Notes: a model not told the origin generated them from the sequence alone. 18,344 nucleotides of DNA from an uncultured Eubacteriales bacterium (GCA_900540145.1 UQEW01000048.1:1-18344), one strand, 5' to 3'. Shown: positions 6,737 to 14,492, numbered from the stretch's first letter. Program-made: numbers and translations.

Positions 6737-7039
6737 ATGGCAAAAAAAGGCGATTGGGTCCGCATTCACGCCATCGTGCTCAAAGCCGATGAGAGAACTG
6801 CAAAGCTCCCTTCGGATACGCAAAAATGCGATTTGGAAATGTGGACAAAAGGATTTTTGCAGGAAGAGACTGCTGAAATCGGCGACGAAGTTACAGTAGA
6901 GACTGCCGTGGGGCGTCTTGAAAAAGGTACCCTTATAGAAGTAGGACCTTATTACACTCACAGTTACGGCAAATTCGTTCCTGAAATAATTGAAATCGAC
7001 AAACAGCTCAGAGAGATTATGGCGGGAGGTGACAAATAA
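6737..7039 (+). CDS. ortA: 2-amino-4-oxopentanoate thiolase, alpha subunit
   Basis: OrtA is the small subunit of the PLP-dependent thiolase that splits 2-amino-4-oxopentanoate with CoA into acetyl-CoA and D-alanine (EC 2.3.1.263). It is 100 residues, the usual size, with the start MAKKGDWVRIH and the segment ETAVGRLEKGTLIEVGP suggesting a small beta-barrel. No catalytic residues can be assigned from sequence. AGGAG lies upstream of the ATG. Its TAA stop shares a base with the ATG of ortB (TAATG), so the two subunits are translationally coupled, in keeping with a fixed-ratio complex. Confidence 0.9.
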   Translation: MAKKGDWVRIHAIVLKADERTAKLPSDTQKCDLEMWTKGFLQEETAEIGDEVTVETAVGRLEKGTLIEVGPYYTHSYGKFVPEIIEIDKQLREIMAGGDK

Positions 7040-8460
7040 TGGCATTAGCAAAAGACTATAAGTCAGTTATGGGCAGATCCAACGACATAATGAAAGAAGC
7101 TCTCGGGCTGGATTATGACGAATTTGAAAAGGGCGGCACAGTGTTCGACTACGACGCACTGATGAAAGCCACCAATTACACTCTGGATGAAATTGAAAAA
7201 ATTCAATCCCAGACAGGAGTAGGAGATACACCTTTATTAGAACTGAGAAATATTACAGCTTTGGCAAGAAAATACGCAAAACCGGGATACGGCGCCAGAA
7301 TTCTCGTTAAGGATGAAGCAGCCAACGCTTCCGGAAGCTTTAAAGACAGAAGAGCCGCTTGTGCAGTAGCCCATGCGAAAAAATTGGGATACAAAGGCGT
7401 TATGGCAGCTACTTCCGGCAACTACGGAGCAGCCGTAGCTTCTCAGGCAGCAATGCAGGACCTCAAGTGCATCGTTGTTCAGGAATGCTATGACTCTCAC
7501 GGAGTAGGCCAACCGGAAATCGTTGAGAAAGCCAGAAAGTGCGAAGCACTGGGAGCAGAAGTTATTCAGCTTACCGTAGGACCTGAGCTGTTCTATACTT
7601 TCTTGTCAGTTCTGGAAGATACAGGATACTTCAACGCTTCCCTGTATTCACCATTCGGTATCGCCGGAGTTGAGACTCTTGGCTATGAAATCGCTGTAGA
7701 ATGTCGTGAAAAGTACGGAAAAGATCCTGATATGGTAGTATGCACCACTGCCGGCGGCGGAATGGTTACAGGAACTGCCAGAGGTCTGCTGAAAGCAGGA
7801 TGCAAGAACACTCAGGTAGTTTCCGCTTCTATCGACCTTACAGGCCTTCATATGGCTTCCGATGTTCAATTTAACAAGAAATCATGCACTACAGGCCACA
7901 CCGGATTCGGCGTGCCTTATGCAACCGATCCTGACCATTCGGATGTTCCTCGCAGCGCAGCAAGACCTCTGCGTTACATGGACAGATATGTTACCACTAC
8001 TCAGGGCGAAGTATTTTATATCACTGAGGCTCTTGCAAATTTGGAAGGTCTTGAAAGAGGACCTGCCGGAAACACTGCGCTGGCCGCAGCTTTCTCCCTG
8101 GCTCAGGAACTGCCGGAAGACGCCATCGTAGTAGTGAGCGAAACTGAGTATACAGGAGCAGGCAAACACATTCAGCCTCAGCTTGACTTTGCCAGAGAAA
8201 ACGGTATAGAAATCAAATTCGGAGATCCTCAGGCTGAAGATAAGCCGGGAGAAAACATAATATTGCCGAAGGATCCAAGCTATATCAAATGCAAAGACGC
8301 AGACTTGAATCATTTCAGAAAGTCTCTCATCAAAAAGGCAATAACCAAGGCCGGACTCACATCTGCTGAGCTTAAAGATGATGATTACAAGTTCCTTGCT
8401 GTTGAGACAAAAACTGACGTTGATTTTGTCAAGAAGGCCATAGAAGAACTGGGTCTTTGA
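7039..8460 (+). CDS. ortB: 2-amino-4-oxopentanoate thiolase, beta subunit (PLP)
   Basis: OrtB is the PLP-binding catalytic subunit of the thiolase that yields acetyl-CoA and alanine, the energy-conserving last step of the pathway. It is 473 residues of the fold-type II (threonine synthase/tryptophan synthase beta-like) family. The Schiff-base lysine is K102 in ASGSFKDRR, a phosphate/substrate loop is seen in ATSGNYGAAVA, and a second glycine-rich loop in TTAGGGMVTGTA. The family resemblance alone could suggest threonine synthase, but the partner ortA and the surrounding pathway decide the call. The ribosome binding site (GGGAGGTG) is inside the end of ortA. Confidence 0.93.
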   Translation: MALAKDYKSVMGRSNDIMKEALGLDYDEFEKGGTVFDYDALMKATNYTLDEIEKIQSQTGVGDTPLLELRNITALARKYAKPGYGARILVKDEAANASGSFKDRRAACAVAHAKKLGYKGVMAATSGNYGAAVASQAAMQDLKCIVVQECYDSHGVGQPEIVEKARKCEALGAEVIQLTVGPELFYTFLSVLEDTGYFNASLYSPFGIAGVETLGYEIAVECREKYGKDPDMVVCTTAGGGMVTGTARGLLKAGCKNTQVVSASIDLTGLHMASDVQFNKKSCTTGHTGFGVPYATDPDHSDVPRSAARPLRYMDRYVTTTQGEVFYITEALANLEGLERGPAGNTALAAAFSLAQELPEDAIVVVSETEYTGAGKHIQPQLDFARENGIEIKFGDPQAEDKPGENIILPKDPSYIKCKDADLNHFRKSLIKKAITKAGLTSAELKDDDYKFLAVETKTDVDFVKKAIEELGL

Positions 8461-8494
8461 TATAACACAAAAAAAGAAAATAGGAGATTAAAGG

Positions 8495-8860
8495 ATGAAA
8501 AGAGCAGACGATTTTGAAGTAAGAAGACAGCATATCGCCAATCTTACTGATGAAGAACTTTACCAAAGATTCTGGGAGCTGACCGACCAGGTAGTTGATC
8601 CGCTGCTGGAACTGGGAAGAAAAAACACTACGCCTTCTGTTGAAAGATCAGTTCTTCTCAGAATGGGAGTATCATCGCTGGACTGCATGCCTATAGTAAA
8701 CCACGCCATCGATAACGGTCTGATGGGTAAAGGCTGCGGACACTGCGTTTACAAACTTTCCAAGCTGGAAAATATCTCTATAAGAGATGCGAGCATCAAA
8801 TTGGCTAAAGGCGAAGGCTGGGACAAATTAGTAGAAGCTTTCAAGGGAGGTAAGAAATAA
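8495..8860 (+). CDS. oraS: D-ornithine 4,5-aminomutase, S subunit
   Basis: OraS is the small subunit of the adenosylcobalamin- and PLP-dependent D-ornithine 4,5-aminomutase (EC 5.4.3.5), which moves the delta-amino group to C4. The protein has 121 residues, the expected size, is largely helical, and starts MKRADDFEVRRQHIANLT. Conserved-looking stretches include MGVSSLDCMPIVNHA and GHCVYKLSKLE. It carries no cofactor site of its own in the known enzyme and serves as a structural partner of OraE. TAGGAG precedes the ATG. The gene follows ortB by 34 bases, and its stop overlaps the oraE start (TAATG), showing translational coupling of the two subunits. Confidence 0.93.
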   Translation: MKRADDFEVRRQHIANLTDEELYQRFWELTDQVVDPLLELGRKNTTPSVERSVLLRMGVSSLDCMPIVNHAIDNGLMGKGCGHCVYKLSKLENISIRDASIKLAKGEGWDKLVEAFKGGKK

Positions 8861-11079
8861 TGGCAGAGTTAAAAAGAAATGAAAAAATAGATGTTGTCAA
8901 TATTCTTAAAGACCTTGACAAGTATGAACCTAGAAGAAGAGGATGGACCTGGAGAAAGAAAGCAGAAGATCAGCACATGGGACCTTTTGAGTACAGAGAG
9001 ATTTCTGAACCTCTGAAGCAAAGCGTTCCTCTTCCTCCTGCAAAATTCATGGGCGACATCGACCCGCAGCCTATGCAGACAATAACAACTGAAATCGCTT
9101 CCGGAAGGTTCGAAGACGATATCAGAAGAATGAGAATGGGCGCATGGCACGGAGCTGACCACCTGATGGTAATCAGACACATGGGACAGTCCCACATTGA
9201 CGGTCTTATGGAAGGTACTCCGCAGGGTATAGGCGGTGTTCCTATTACGAGAAAGCAGATAAGAGCTCAGAGGAAGGCCATCGATATGATCGAAGATGAA
9301 GTTGGCCGTCCGATAAACTATCATTCATATATTTCAGGCGTAGCCGGTCCTGACGTAGCCGTTTTGTTCGCTGAAGAAGGCGTAAACGGAGCTCACCAAG
9401 ACCCGCAGTACAACGTTCTCTACAGAGACATCAACTGCGTAAGATCTTTCGTAGACGCTTGCGAATCAAAGAAGGTCATGGCATGGGCTGATATGCTTCA
9501 GATAGATGGAGCTCACAACGCCAACGCTACCGCAAGAGAAGCATGGAAAGTAATGCCTGAACTGATCGTTCAGCACGCTATCAACTCCAGATTCTCCGAA
9601 AAAGTTGGCATCAAGCCTGAAAACATTTCCCTGTCCACAGTACCTCCGACAGCTACTCCGGCTCCATGCGTTTACATGGATTTGCCTTACGCAGTAGCTC
9701 TAAGAGACATCTGCGACAGATATAAGATGAGAGCTCAGATGAACACCAAGTACATTCAGTCCTCCACCAGAGAGGCCACTGTAACTCACGTACTGAACAT
9801 GCTCATCTCCAAGCTCACAAGAGCTGACATTCAATCAACCATCACTCCTGACGAAGGAAGAAACGTTCCTTGGCACATCTACAACATCGAAGCCTGCGAC
9901 ACAGCAAAGCAGACTCTTATCGGTCTTGACGGTCTGATGGAAATGGTTGAGCTGAAAAAAGACGGTCCGCTGAGAGACATGGCTAGAGAGCTTAAAGAAA
10001 GAGCATGCTTGTTTATGGAAGAAATCGTTGAAAACGGCGGATACTTCCAGGCAGTACAAGACGGATTCTTCGTTGACTCAGCTAAATATCCTGAGAGAAA
10101 CGGAGACGGTATCGCTCGTAAGATCGAAGGCGGCGTAGGATATGGATTTATCTTTGAAAGAGATGAAGACTACATGGCTCCTGTAACAGCTCACTACGGA
10201 TACAACAATGTTGAGCAGTACGGCGGCGACCCTGAAAACCCGTCAGCCCTCATCGGCGGATGTACTTTCGAAGACAGAAGCAAGATCGTTTATATCGACG
10301 AGCTGGACGAAATTGACAATGTAAACGTAAGACTTGAAAAAGTTGCTAAATACAGAACAGGCGATGTCATCACTCCGGAAGTTGAGTGGTGTGGCGACAG
10401 AGTCATCATGCTGACTATGATGCTCCCGGTAAACAGAAGAGTTGCTGAAGCTGCAGCTGTTGAACTGGGCAAGAAACTCGGTCTGGTAGATCCTGAAGTT
10501 ATTTCTGCAGAAGTAATGCAGGACGCTGAGGGCACCAGAATCGAGCTCAAGGGCAGAGTTGACTTTGATATCGATCTAACTACTCTGGAAATTCCGCCTG
10601 AACCTCATCACATGTCTGACCAGGAACTGTATGATGAATTCGAAGGCGAAGGACGTCATATGAAGGTAGTATGCGGAACTGTCGGCGAAGACGAACACTC
10701 CGTAGGTATGCGTGAGATCATCAACATTAAGCACGGAGGAATAGAAAAGTGGGGTATTGAATGTATCTACCTTGGAACTTCCGTACCTGTTGAAAAGATG
10801 GTTGATGCTTGCATAGAGGAAAACGCTGAAGCTATCCTGGCGTCCACAATCATTTCCCACGACAACGTTCACTACAAGAACATGAAGCGTATCAACGACC
10901 TCTGCGTTGAAAAGGGTATCAGAGATAAAGTTATAATCTGTGCCGGCGGTACTCAGGTAATTCCTGAAGAAGCTGTTAAGACCGGTATCGACATGGGATT
11001 CGGCAGAGATTCTCACGGTATCGACGTTGCAACCTTCCTGGCTGAAGAAAGACAGAGAAGAAGAGGCGAAAGAAAGTAA
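8860..11079 (+). CDS. oraE: D-ornithine 4,5-aminomutase, E subunit (B12/PLP)
   Basis: OraE is the catalytic large subunit of D-ornithine 4,5-aminomutase. At 739 residues it is full length: a TIM-barrel region for substrate and radical chemistry, then a C-terminal Rossmann-like cobalamin-binding domain from about residue 590. The B12 motif DxHxxG is D611-E-H613-S-V-G616; H613 is the expected lower axial cobalt ligand. K624 in INIKHGG lies 11 residues after that histidine, the same spacing as reported for the H618/K629 pair of the Clostridium sticklandii enzyme, so it is the expected PLP Schiff-base lysine. The start overlaps the oraS stop and uses the GGGAGG inside oraS. It is the last gene before the strong terminator at 11138. 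Confidence 0.95.
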   Translation: MAELKRNEKIDVVNILKDLDKYEPRRRGWTWRKKAEDQHMGPFEYREISEPLKQSVPLPPAKFMGDIDPQPMQTITTEIASGRFEDDIRRMRMGAWHGADHLMVIRHMGQSHIDGLMEGTPQGIGGVPITRKQIRAQRKAIDMIEDEVGRPINYHSYISGVAGPDVAVLFAEEGVNGAHQDPQYNVLYRDINCVRSFVDACESKKVMAWADMLQIDGAHNANATAREAWKVMPELIVQHAINSRFSEKVGIKPENISLSTVPPTATPAPCVYMDLPYAVALRDICDRYKMRAQMNTKYIQSSTREATVTHVLNMLISKLTRADIQSTITPDEGRNVPWHIYNIEACDTAKQTLIGLDGLMEMVELKKDGPLRDMARELKERACLFMEEIVENGGYFQAVQDGFFVDSAKYPERNGDGIARKIEGGVGYGFIFERDEDYMAPVTAHYGYNNVEQYGGDPENPSALIGGCTFEDRSKIVYIDELDEIDNVNVRLEKVAKYRTGDVITPEVEWCGDRVIMLTMMLPVNRRVAEAAAVELGKKLGLVDPEVISAEVMQDAEGTRIELKGRVDFDIDLTTLEIPPEPHHMSDQELYDEFEGEGRHMKVVCGTVGEDEHSVGMREIINIKHGGIEKWGIECIYLGTSVPVEKMVDACIEENAEAILASTIISHDNVHYKNMKRINDLCVEKGIRDKVIICAGGTQVIPEEAVKTGIDMGFGRDSHGIDVATFLAEERQRRRGERK

Positions 11080-11137
11080 ACTGCGTTTGCAGAGCCTGAT
11101 GGGCATGCGGATTTGCAGCATATACGAATTGCCAAAT

Positions 11138-11172
11138 GGGCTGGGCCGTATAAGCCCAGCCCGTCTTTTCTT
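11138..11172 (+). terminator. Intrinsic terminator after oraE
   Basis: A perfect 9 bp GC-rich stem, GGGCTGGGC (11138-11146) with GCCCAGCCC (11154-11162), seven-base loop, then GTCTTTTCTT. It lies about 58 bases after the oraE stop and should end most transcripts from the sigma54 promoter, separating the downstream glmL-like and racemase genes. Confidence 0.9.
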
Positions 11173-11233
11173 AGGCGGCGCGGACGCGCTTTGATGAGCT
11201 TCATGGCATTTGCTCCTTTGTGGAAAATAATGG

Positions 11234-11262
11234 TTGTAAAATAATGGAAAATGTTGTATGAT
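11234..11262 (+). promoter_or_regulatory. Candidate promoter of the nuclease-like gene
   Basis: TTGTAA (11234-11239) and TATGAT (11257-11262) are separated by exactly 17 bases. A transcript would start near 11269 and carry a leader of about 170 bases through the GCCAACA repeats and the hairpin at 11365-11394. Confidence 0.45.
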
Positions 11263-11283
11263 TGTTCGTAAGAAAGGCAAAAA

Positions 11284-11507
11284 GCCAACATTTTCTAAAA
11301 AAGTAAGTCATTTAGCTCTCAAAAATACCCGTCTGTTGGCTATTTTATCTGATGATTTAATTTTAGGTAACACTTTTCTGAAAAACCGTTACCTGTTTTA
11401 TTAGGCAAAAGAAAAAAAGCCAACAAGAGGTGTGAAAATGGTACAATCAAAGGCATTTTTTGAGAAAATGTTGGCGGATTTGCAAACGCAACTAAAAAAC
11501 GCCAACA
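11284..11507. repeat. Array of five alternating GCCAACA heptamers
   Basis: GCCAACA occurs at 11284-11290 (+), 11334-11340 (-), 11419-11425 (+), 11469-11475 (-) and 11501-11507 (+), strictly alternating in orientation. The first to second and third to fourth are both exactly 50 bases apart. Copies one and four extend to a 13 bp perfect inverted repeat, GCCAACATTTTCT (11284-11296) against 11463-11475, continuing into an A-run/T-run. The array covers the leader and first 70 bases of the nuclease-like gene. The role is unknown: operator array or alternative RNA pairing are both possible. Confidence 0.7.
11365..11401 (+). terminator. Leader hairpin, possible attenuator
   Basis: AGGTAAC (11365-11371) pairs with GTTACCT (11388-11394); inside the loop TTTT and AAAA can pair as well. 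GTTTTATT follows. It resembles a weak intrinsic terminator in the leader of the nuclease-like gene, 44 bases before its start codon, or a second stop for read-through from oraE. Confidence 0.4.
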
Positions 11508-12223
11508 TAAACTTTGAGGAAAGCCCTCAGGGCAGCATAGTACGTGTAAAAAGAGGAAACAAATATACCTTTTTTCAAGTGTATAACCAAAAGAATAAGC
11601 GGGTACGAAAAATAATAACAAGAGATACCGCAATGATAAATGCTTTGGCTCGAAAAGCATATCTAAAGGCAGAAATAAGTATGTTGGAAAAAGATATAAG
11701 GGCATTAGAGGTATTTATTCAGGCATACGAGGAACCGTCATACGAGAATGTTCTGTCGAGATTACATGAGCGTTACCGAAAATACGATATGGCCAAACGC
11801 GACCAAGACGATTGGAGCTCACAGCAATACCATCGCAGCACATACATGCCCCAACAGAAAAATCACACTACATCCCACGGTCTCAAGGTCAGGTCAAAAT
11901 CTGAAATGCTCATAGCTGAAAAACTGTACGAGCATGGGCTGCCGTTTCGTTACGAACAGATTCTCCAAATAGACGGCGTAGACTACGCTCCGGATTTTAC
12001 CATCCGCCGCTGCGACGGAAGCATAGTGTACTGGGAGCATTGTGGGCTTACCGGGAACAGTCGTTATATGAATCATCACTGGCGAAAAATGCAGATATAT
12101 GTCGAAGCCGGCATTACACCCTGGAAAAACCTCATCATTACCTATGACGACGAAAACGGCTTTTTGGATTTGTCAGTCATAGAAAGCGAAATCATCAATA
12201 AATTGAAATCCTCAATAAGGTAA
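11438..12223 (+). CDS. PD-(D/E)XK nuclease-like protein, unknown function
   Basis: A 261-residue protein. The N-terminal half is helical and charged, with a likely coiled coil at about 68-100. The C-terminal half resembles a PD-(D/E)XK nuclease core: E156 in KSEMLIAEKL, D186 in YAPDF and E200 in VYWEHCG, where the usual third-motif lysine is replaced (E-H-C). A following helix (MNHHWRKMQIYVEAG) and strand (NLIITYD) fit the fold. It may be a DNA-acting protein of mobile or accessory type, and activity is uncertain. ATG 11438 is chosen because AGAGGTG lies at the right distance; a GTG at 11432 would be too close. It sits between oraE and the glmL-like gene, separated by a terminator, so it looks inserted into the ornithine locus. 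No pathway link is apparent. Confidence 0.65.
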   Translation: MVQSKAFFEKMLADLQTQLKNANINFEESPQGSIVRVKRGNKYTFFQVYNQKNKRVRKIITRDTAMINALARKAYLKAEISMLEKDIRALEVFIQAYEEPSYENVLSRLHERYRKYDMAKRDQDDWSSQQYHRSTYMPQQKNHTTSHGLKVRSKSEMLIAEKLYEHGLPFRYEQILQIDGVDYAPDFTIRRCDGSIVYWEHCGLTGNSRYMNHHWRKMQIYVEAGITPWKNLIITYDDENGFLDLSVIESEIINKLKSSIR

Positions 12224-12227
12224 AAAC

Positions 12228-12633
12228 ATGCTAGAAACAAAAAGAATGCGGCTTCGGGAAGCCGCCACCGATGATATTGATCAGATCATTGCCTTGGAAG
12301 AGCACAAAGACAACAGAGACTATTTGTGGGTAGGTACCCGCCAAGAGCACCAAATCGGAGATATTCGAGCTTAGGCGAATCGCCGTCTCCGGGAAGAATC
12401 AAGGGTACGGGCGGGAAGCGATGGAAGCCTTGTTTAAATTCGCCTTTGAAGAGCTGAATATCAATAGATTTTGACTGGACGCATATCCGGATAACCTTGT
12501 GGGAATACATTTGTATGAGAGCCTCGGCATGCATAGAGACGGCGTGCTTAGGCAAAATTACAAATCAGAGCGGGGATATCTGGATCAGATAATTTTCTCA
12601 ATGCTAAAAGACGAATATTTTAGAAGAAATTAG
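12228..12633 (+). pseudogene. Decayed GNAT acetyltransferase
   Basis: Remnant of a RimJ/RimL-like GNAT N-acetyltransferase. The first 40 or so codons (METKRMRLREA-like start, actually MLETKRMRLREAATDDI) read in one frame to a TAG at 12372. The homologous continuation KSEIFELRRIAVSGKNQGYG is in the +1 frame from about 12352 and contains the acetyl-CoA-binding Q/RxxGxG/A-type motif (GKNQGYGREA). That frame is itself broken by a TGA at 12472, between INRF and LDAYPDN, before ending with the typical IHLYESLGM and TAG at 12631. A central stretch of perhaps 25-30 codons is missing between the two frames. At least three lesions mean it is not functional. It starts four bases after the nuclease-like gene. 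Confidence 0.85.
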
Positions 12634-12639
12634 AAGACT

Positions 12640-12661
12640 GCGCGCAAAGCTTTATGCGCGA
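12640..12661 (+). terminator. Small GC-rich hairpin upstream of the glmL-like gene
   Basis: CGCGCA (12641-12646) pairs with TGCGCG (12655-12660) around AAGCTTTA. It is followed by ATATTTAT rather than a clean T-run, so it is at best a weak terminator for the nuclease/pseudogene transcript. Confidence 0.3.
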
Positions 12662-12667
12662 TATTTA

Positions 12668-12710
12668 TAGAATAACGGCAGCATTAGAATAACGGCAACG
12701 TTAGGAAGCG
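12668..12710. repeat. 17 bp tandem repeat upstream of the glmL-like gene
   Basis: TAGAATAACGGCA occurs at 12668-12680 and 12685-12697, a period of 17, and a degenerate third unit (TAGGAAGCG) begins in phase at 12702. TAGAAT resembles a -10 hexamer. It lies 30-70 bases before the start codon, so it could be a regulator site or simple slippage product; no convincing -35 is visible. Confidence 0.5.
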
Positions 12711-12736
12711 AATCAAAAGAGAAAGGAAAAATACGT

Positions 12737-14473
12737 ATGAAAGTAGATGTTTTAGTAGCGGAAATAGGCTCGACCACAACCGTGGTAAACGCCTTTATAA
12801 ATTTGGACAGCGACAATCCGGTTTTCTGGGCTCAAGGCCAGGCTCCTACATCGGTTTTAGACGGGGATGTCAGAATAGGTCTGCAGGGCGCTATCGACGA
12901 CTTATGTAAAAAGATGGGAATAGAAAAACTTGAGTACGATCAGATGCTTGCTACTTCATCTGCCGCAGGGGGCCTTAAGATGACAGTTCACGGCCTTGTA
13001 TATGATATGACCGCAAAAGCCGCAAAAGAGGCGGCCCTGGGAGCAGGAGGCATAATCCATGACATTACCGTAGGCAGACTCAGAAGAACTGACTTGGCCC
13101 GAATAAAAGAAATACAGCCGAACCTTATCCTTATCGCCGGCGGCGTAGATTACGGCGAGAGAGATACGGCTATTTATAACGCTGAGATGATTAGAAGTCT
13201 GGGTCTGAAAACACCTGTGGTTTATGCCGGAAATATAGAAAATCAAGAAGAAATGAAGCTGATCTTCGACGAGGAAAGCGGCCAGCACTTATATATAGTA
13301 GATAACGTATATCCTAAAATCGATACGCTCAACGTGGAGCCATGCCGCAAAGTTATTCAGGAAGCCTTTGAGGACCACATCACCCACGCGCCGGGTATGG
13401 AACATGTGAGAGATATGGTAAACGGCCCGATAATACCAACTCCCGGCGCAGTAATGGAGTGTACCAAGCTCTTGTACGACTGTATAGGCGACGTAATGGT
13501 TATAGACGTGGGCGGAGCTACGACAGATGTACACGCTGTAGCAGAGGATTCCGACGCAGTTTCCAGAATACTTACGGCACCGGAGCCAAAGGCCAAAAGA
13601 ACTGTAGAGGGTGATTTAGGCGTATACGTCAACAGAATGAAAGTAATCGAATCCATAGGAGAAGCGAAGCTGAGAGAAGAATGCGAGAACAAGCTTCATA
13701 TCGATCTGGATAAAACCCTGGAAAGCTACGTTGCGATACCTAAGAATGATGATGAATTCAAGCTGGTTGAAAGGCTTACCCAAGAAGCTACTCTCAGAGC
13801 TGTCGAAAGACATGCAGGCCAGATAAGATACGTCTATGGCCCTTCAGGCCGTCAGACCCTTGCGGAGGGAAAAGACCTGACCCAGGTTAAATATATCGTG
13901 GGCACGGGAGGAGCTTTGACAAGACTGCCTCACAGAGTGGATATAATGGAAATGATTCCTAAAGATAACCAAACAGGAATGAAACTTTATCCAAGCGAAG
14001 CAGTAAAAATCCTCGTAGATAACGATTACATCATGGCTTCCCTCGGAGTGCTTTCTAAAACTCACCGCCAAGGAGCAATCAAGCTGTTAGGAAAGAGTTT
14101 GGAAGTAGAATTGAAAGAGCAAGAATTTTCGGCAGGCAAGGCTCAGTTTGTCGAAGAGTTGCAGAGGATGCAGGCCGCCAGAAAGGCAAAAGAAGAAGAA
14201 CAGGCACGCCACATTGAGGAAATGGAAAAGATGGGCTATGATATGAGCGAATATAAAAATCCTGAGAAGATAGGCGGAGCCACTCATGAAGAAGTTGAAG
14301 CGGCCAAAAGGGAAGCGCTCATGAGCGACAGGACCATCAAGAAAGGCGCAGACCTCATCGTTAATAAAGAAAGTGACGATGAAAAGGAGCGGGAAGAGAA
14401 AAAGAAAAAAGCCGGATGCGACGGAGACTGCGCTACCTGTACACGCAGACACTGTCCTTATGGCAGAAAATAG
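12737..14473 (+). CDS. GlmL/MutL-family protein of ornithine degradation
   Basis: A 578-residue member of the GlmL/MutL family (glutamate-mutase-associated ASKHA-fold ATPases, not the mismatch-repair MutL). Nucleotide-binding motifs are visible: phosphate-1 loop EIGSTTTVVNAF (9-20), second phosphate loop VIDVGGATTDV (255-265) and a C-terminal GTGGALTRLP. Relatives accompany B12-dependent carbon-skeleton and amino mutases and are thought to assist assembly or reactivation; by position this one should serve OraS/OraE. A charged helical segment from about 465 to 520 leads to a tail with four cysteines, C561, C565, C568 and C573, spaced CX3CX2CX4C, which suggests a Zn or Fe-S site. GAGAAAGG precedes the ATG. 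It is 19 bases upstream of the racemase and should be co-transcribed with it. Its direct role is inferred. Confidence 0.85.
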   Translation: MKVDVLVAEIGSTTTVVNAFINLDSDNPVFWAQGQAPTSVLDGDVRIGLQGAIDDLCKKMGIEKLEYDQMLATSSAAGGLKMTVHGLVYDMTAKAAKEAALGAGGIIHDITVGRLRRTDLARIKEIQPNLILIAGGVDYGERDTAIYNAEMIRSLGLKTPVVYAGNIENQEEMKLIFDEESGQHLYIVDNVYPKIDTLNVEPCRKVIQEAFEDHITHAPGMEHVRDMVNGPIIPTPGAVMECTKLLYDCIGDVMVIDVGGATTDVHAVAEDSDAVSRILTAPEPKAKRTVEGDLGVYVNRMKVIESIGEAKLREECENKLHIDLDKTLESYVAIPKNDDEFKLVERLTQEATLRAVERHAGQIRYVYGPSGRQTLAEGKDLTQVKYIVGTGGALTRLPHRVDIMEMIPKDNQTGMKLYPSEAVKILVDNDYIMASLGVLSKTHRQGAIKLLGKSLEVELKEQEFSAGKAQFVEELQRMQAARKAKEEEQARHIEEMEKMGYDMSEYKNPEKIGGATHEEVEAAKREALMSDRTIKKGADLIVNKESDDEKEREEKKKKAGCDGDCATCTRRHCPYGRK

Positions 14474-14492
14474 AGATTTTAAGGAGGAAAAA

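Noticed and set aside
7039..8460. Threonine synthase or another fold-type II PLP enzyme.
   Set aside because: The coupled ortA gene and the full ornithine pathway around it make the thiolase beta subunit much more likely.
11013..11204. Minus-strand frame of 63 codons starting MKLIKARPRRLRK with AAAGGAG upstream.
   Set aside because: It runs antisense over the oraE terminator and the oraE 3' end, its later residues read like shadow translation, and no promoter is evident. The Shine-Dalgarno match alone is not enough.
12472..12474. TGA in the acetyltransferase remnant read as selenocysteine.
   Set aside because: The gene also has a frameshift and a missing central block, the position is not a catalytic Cys in GNAT enzymes, and no selenocysteine-insertion hairpin is evident just downstream.
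12737..14473. DNA mismatch repair MutL.
   Set aside because: The sequence has the ASKHA-type motifs of the GlmL family and none of the GHKL ATPase motifs of mismatch-repair MutL; the shared name is a coincidence.
14373..14492. 40-residue N-terminal extension of ornithine racemase.
   Set aside because: It overlaps the end of the glmL-like gene in another frame and reads as basic low-complexity sequence; AAGGAGG marks the ATG at 14493.
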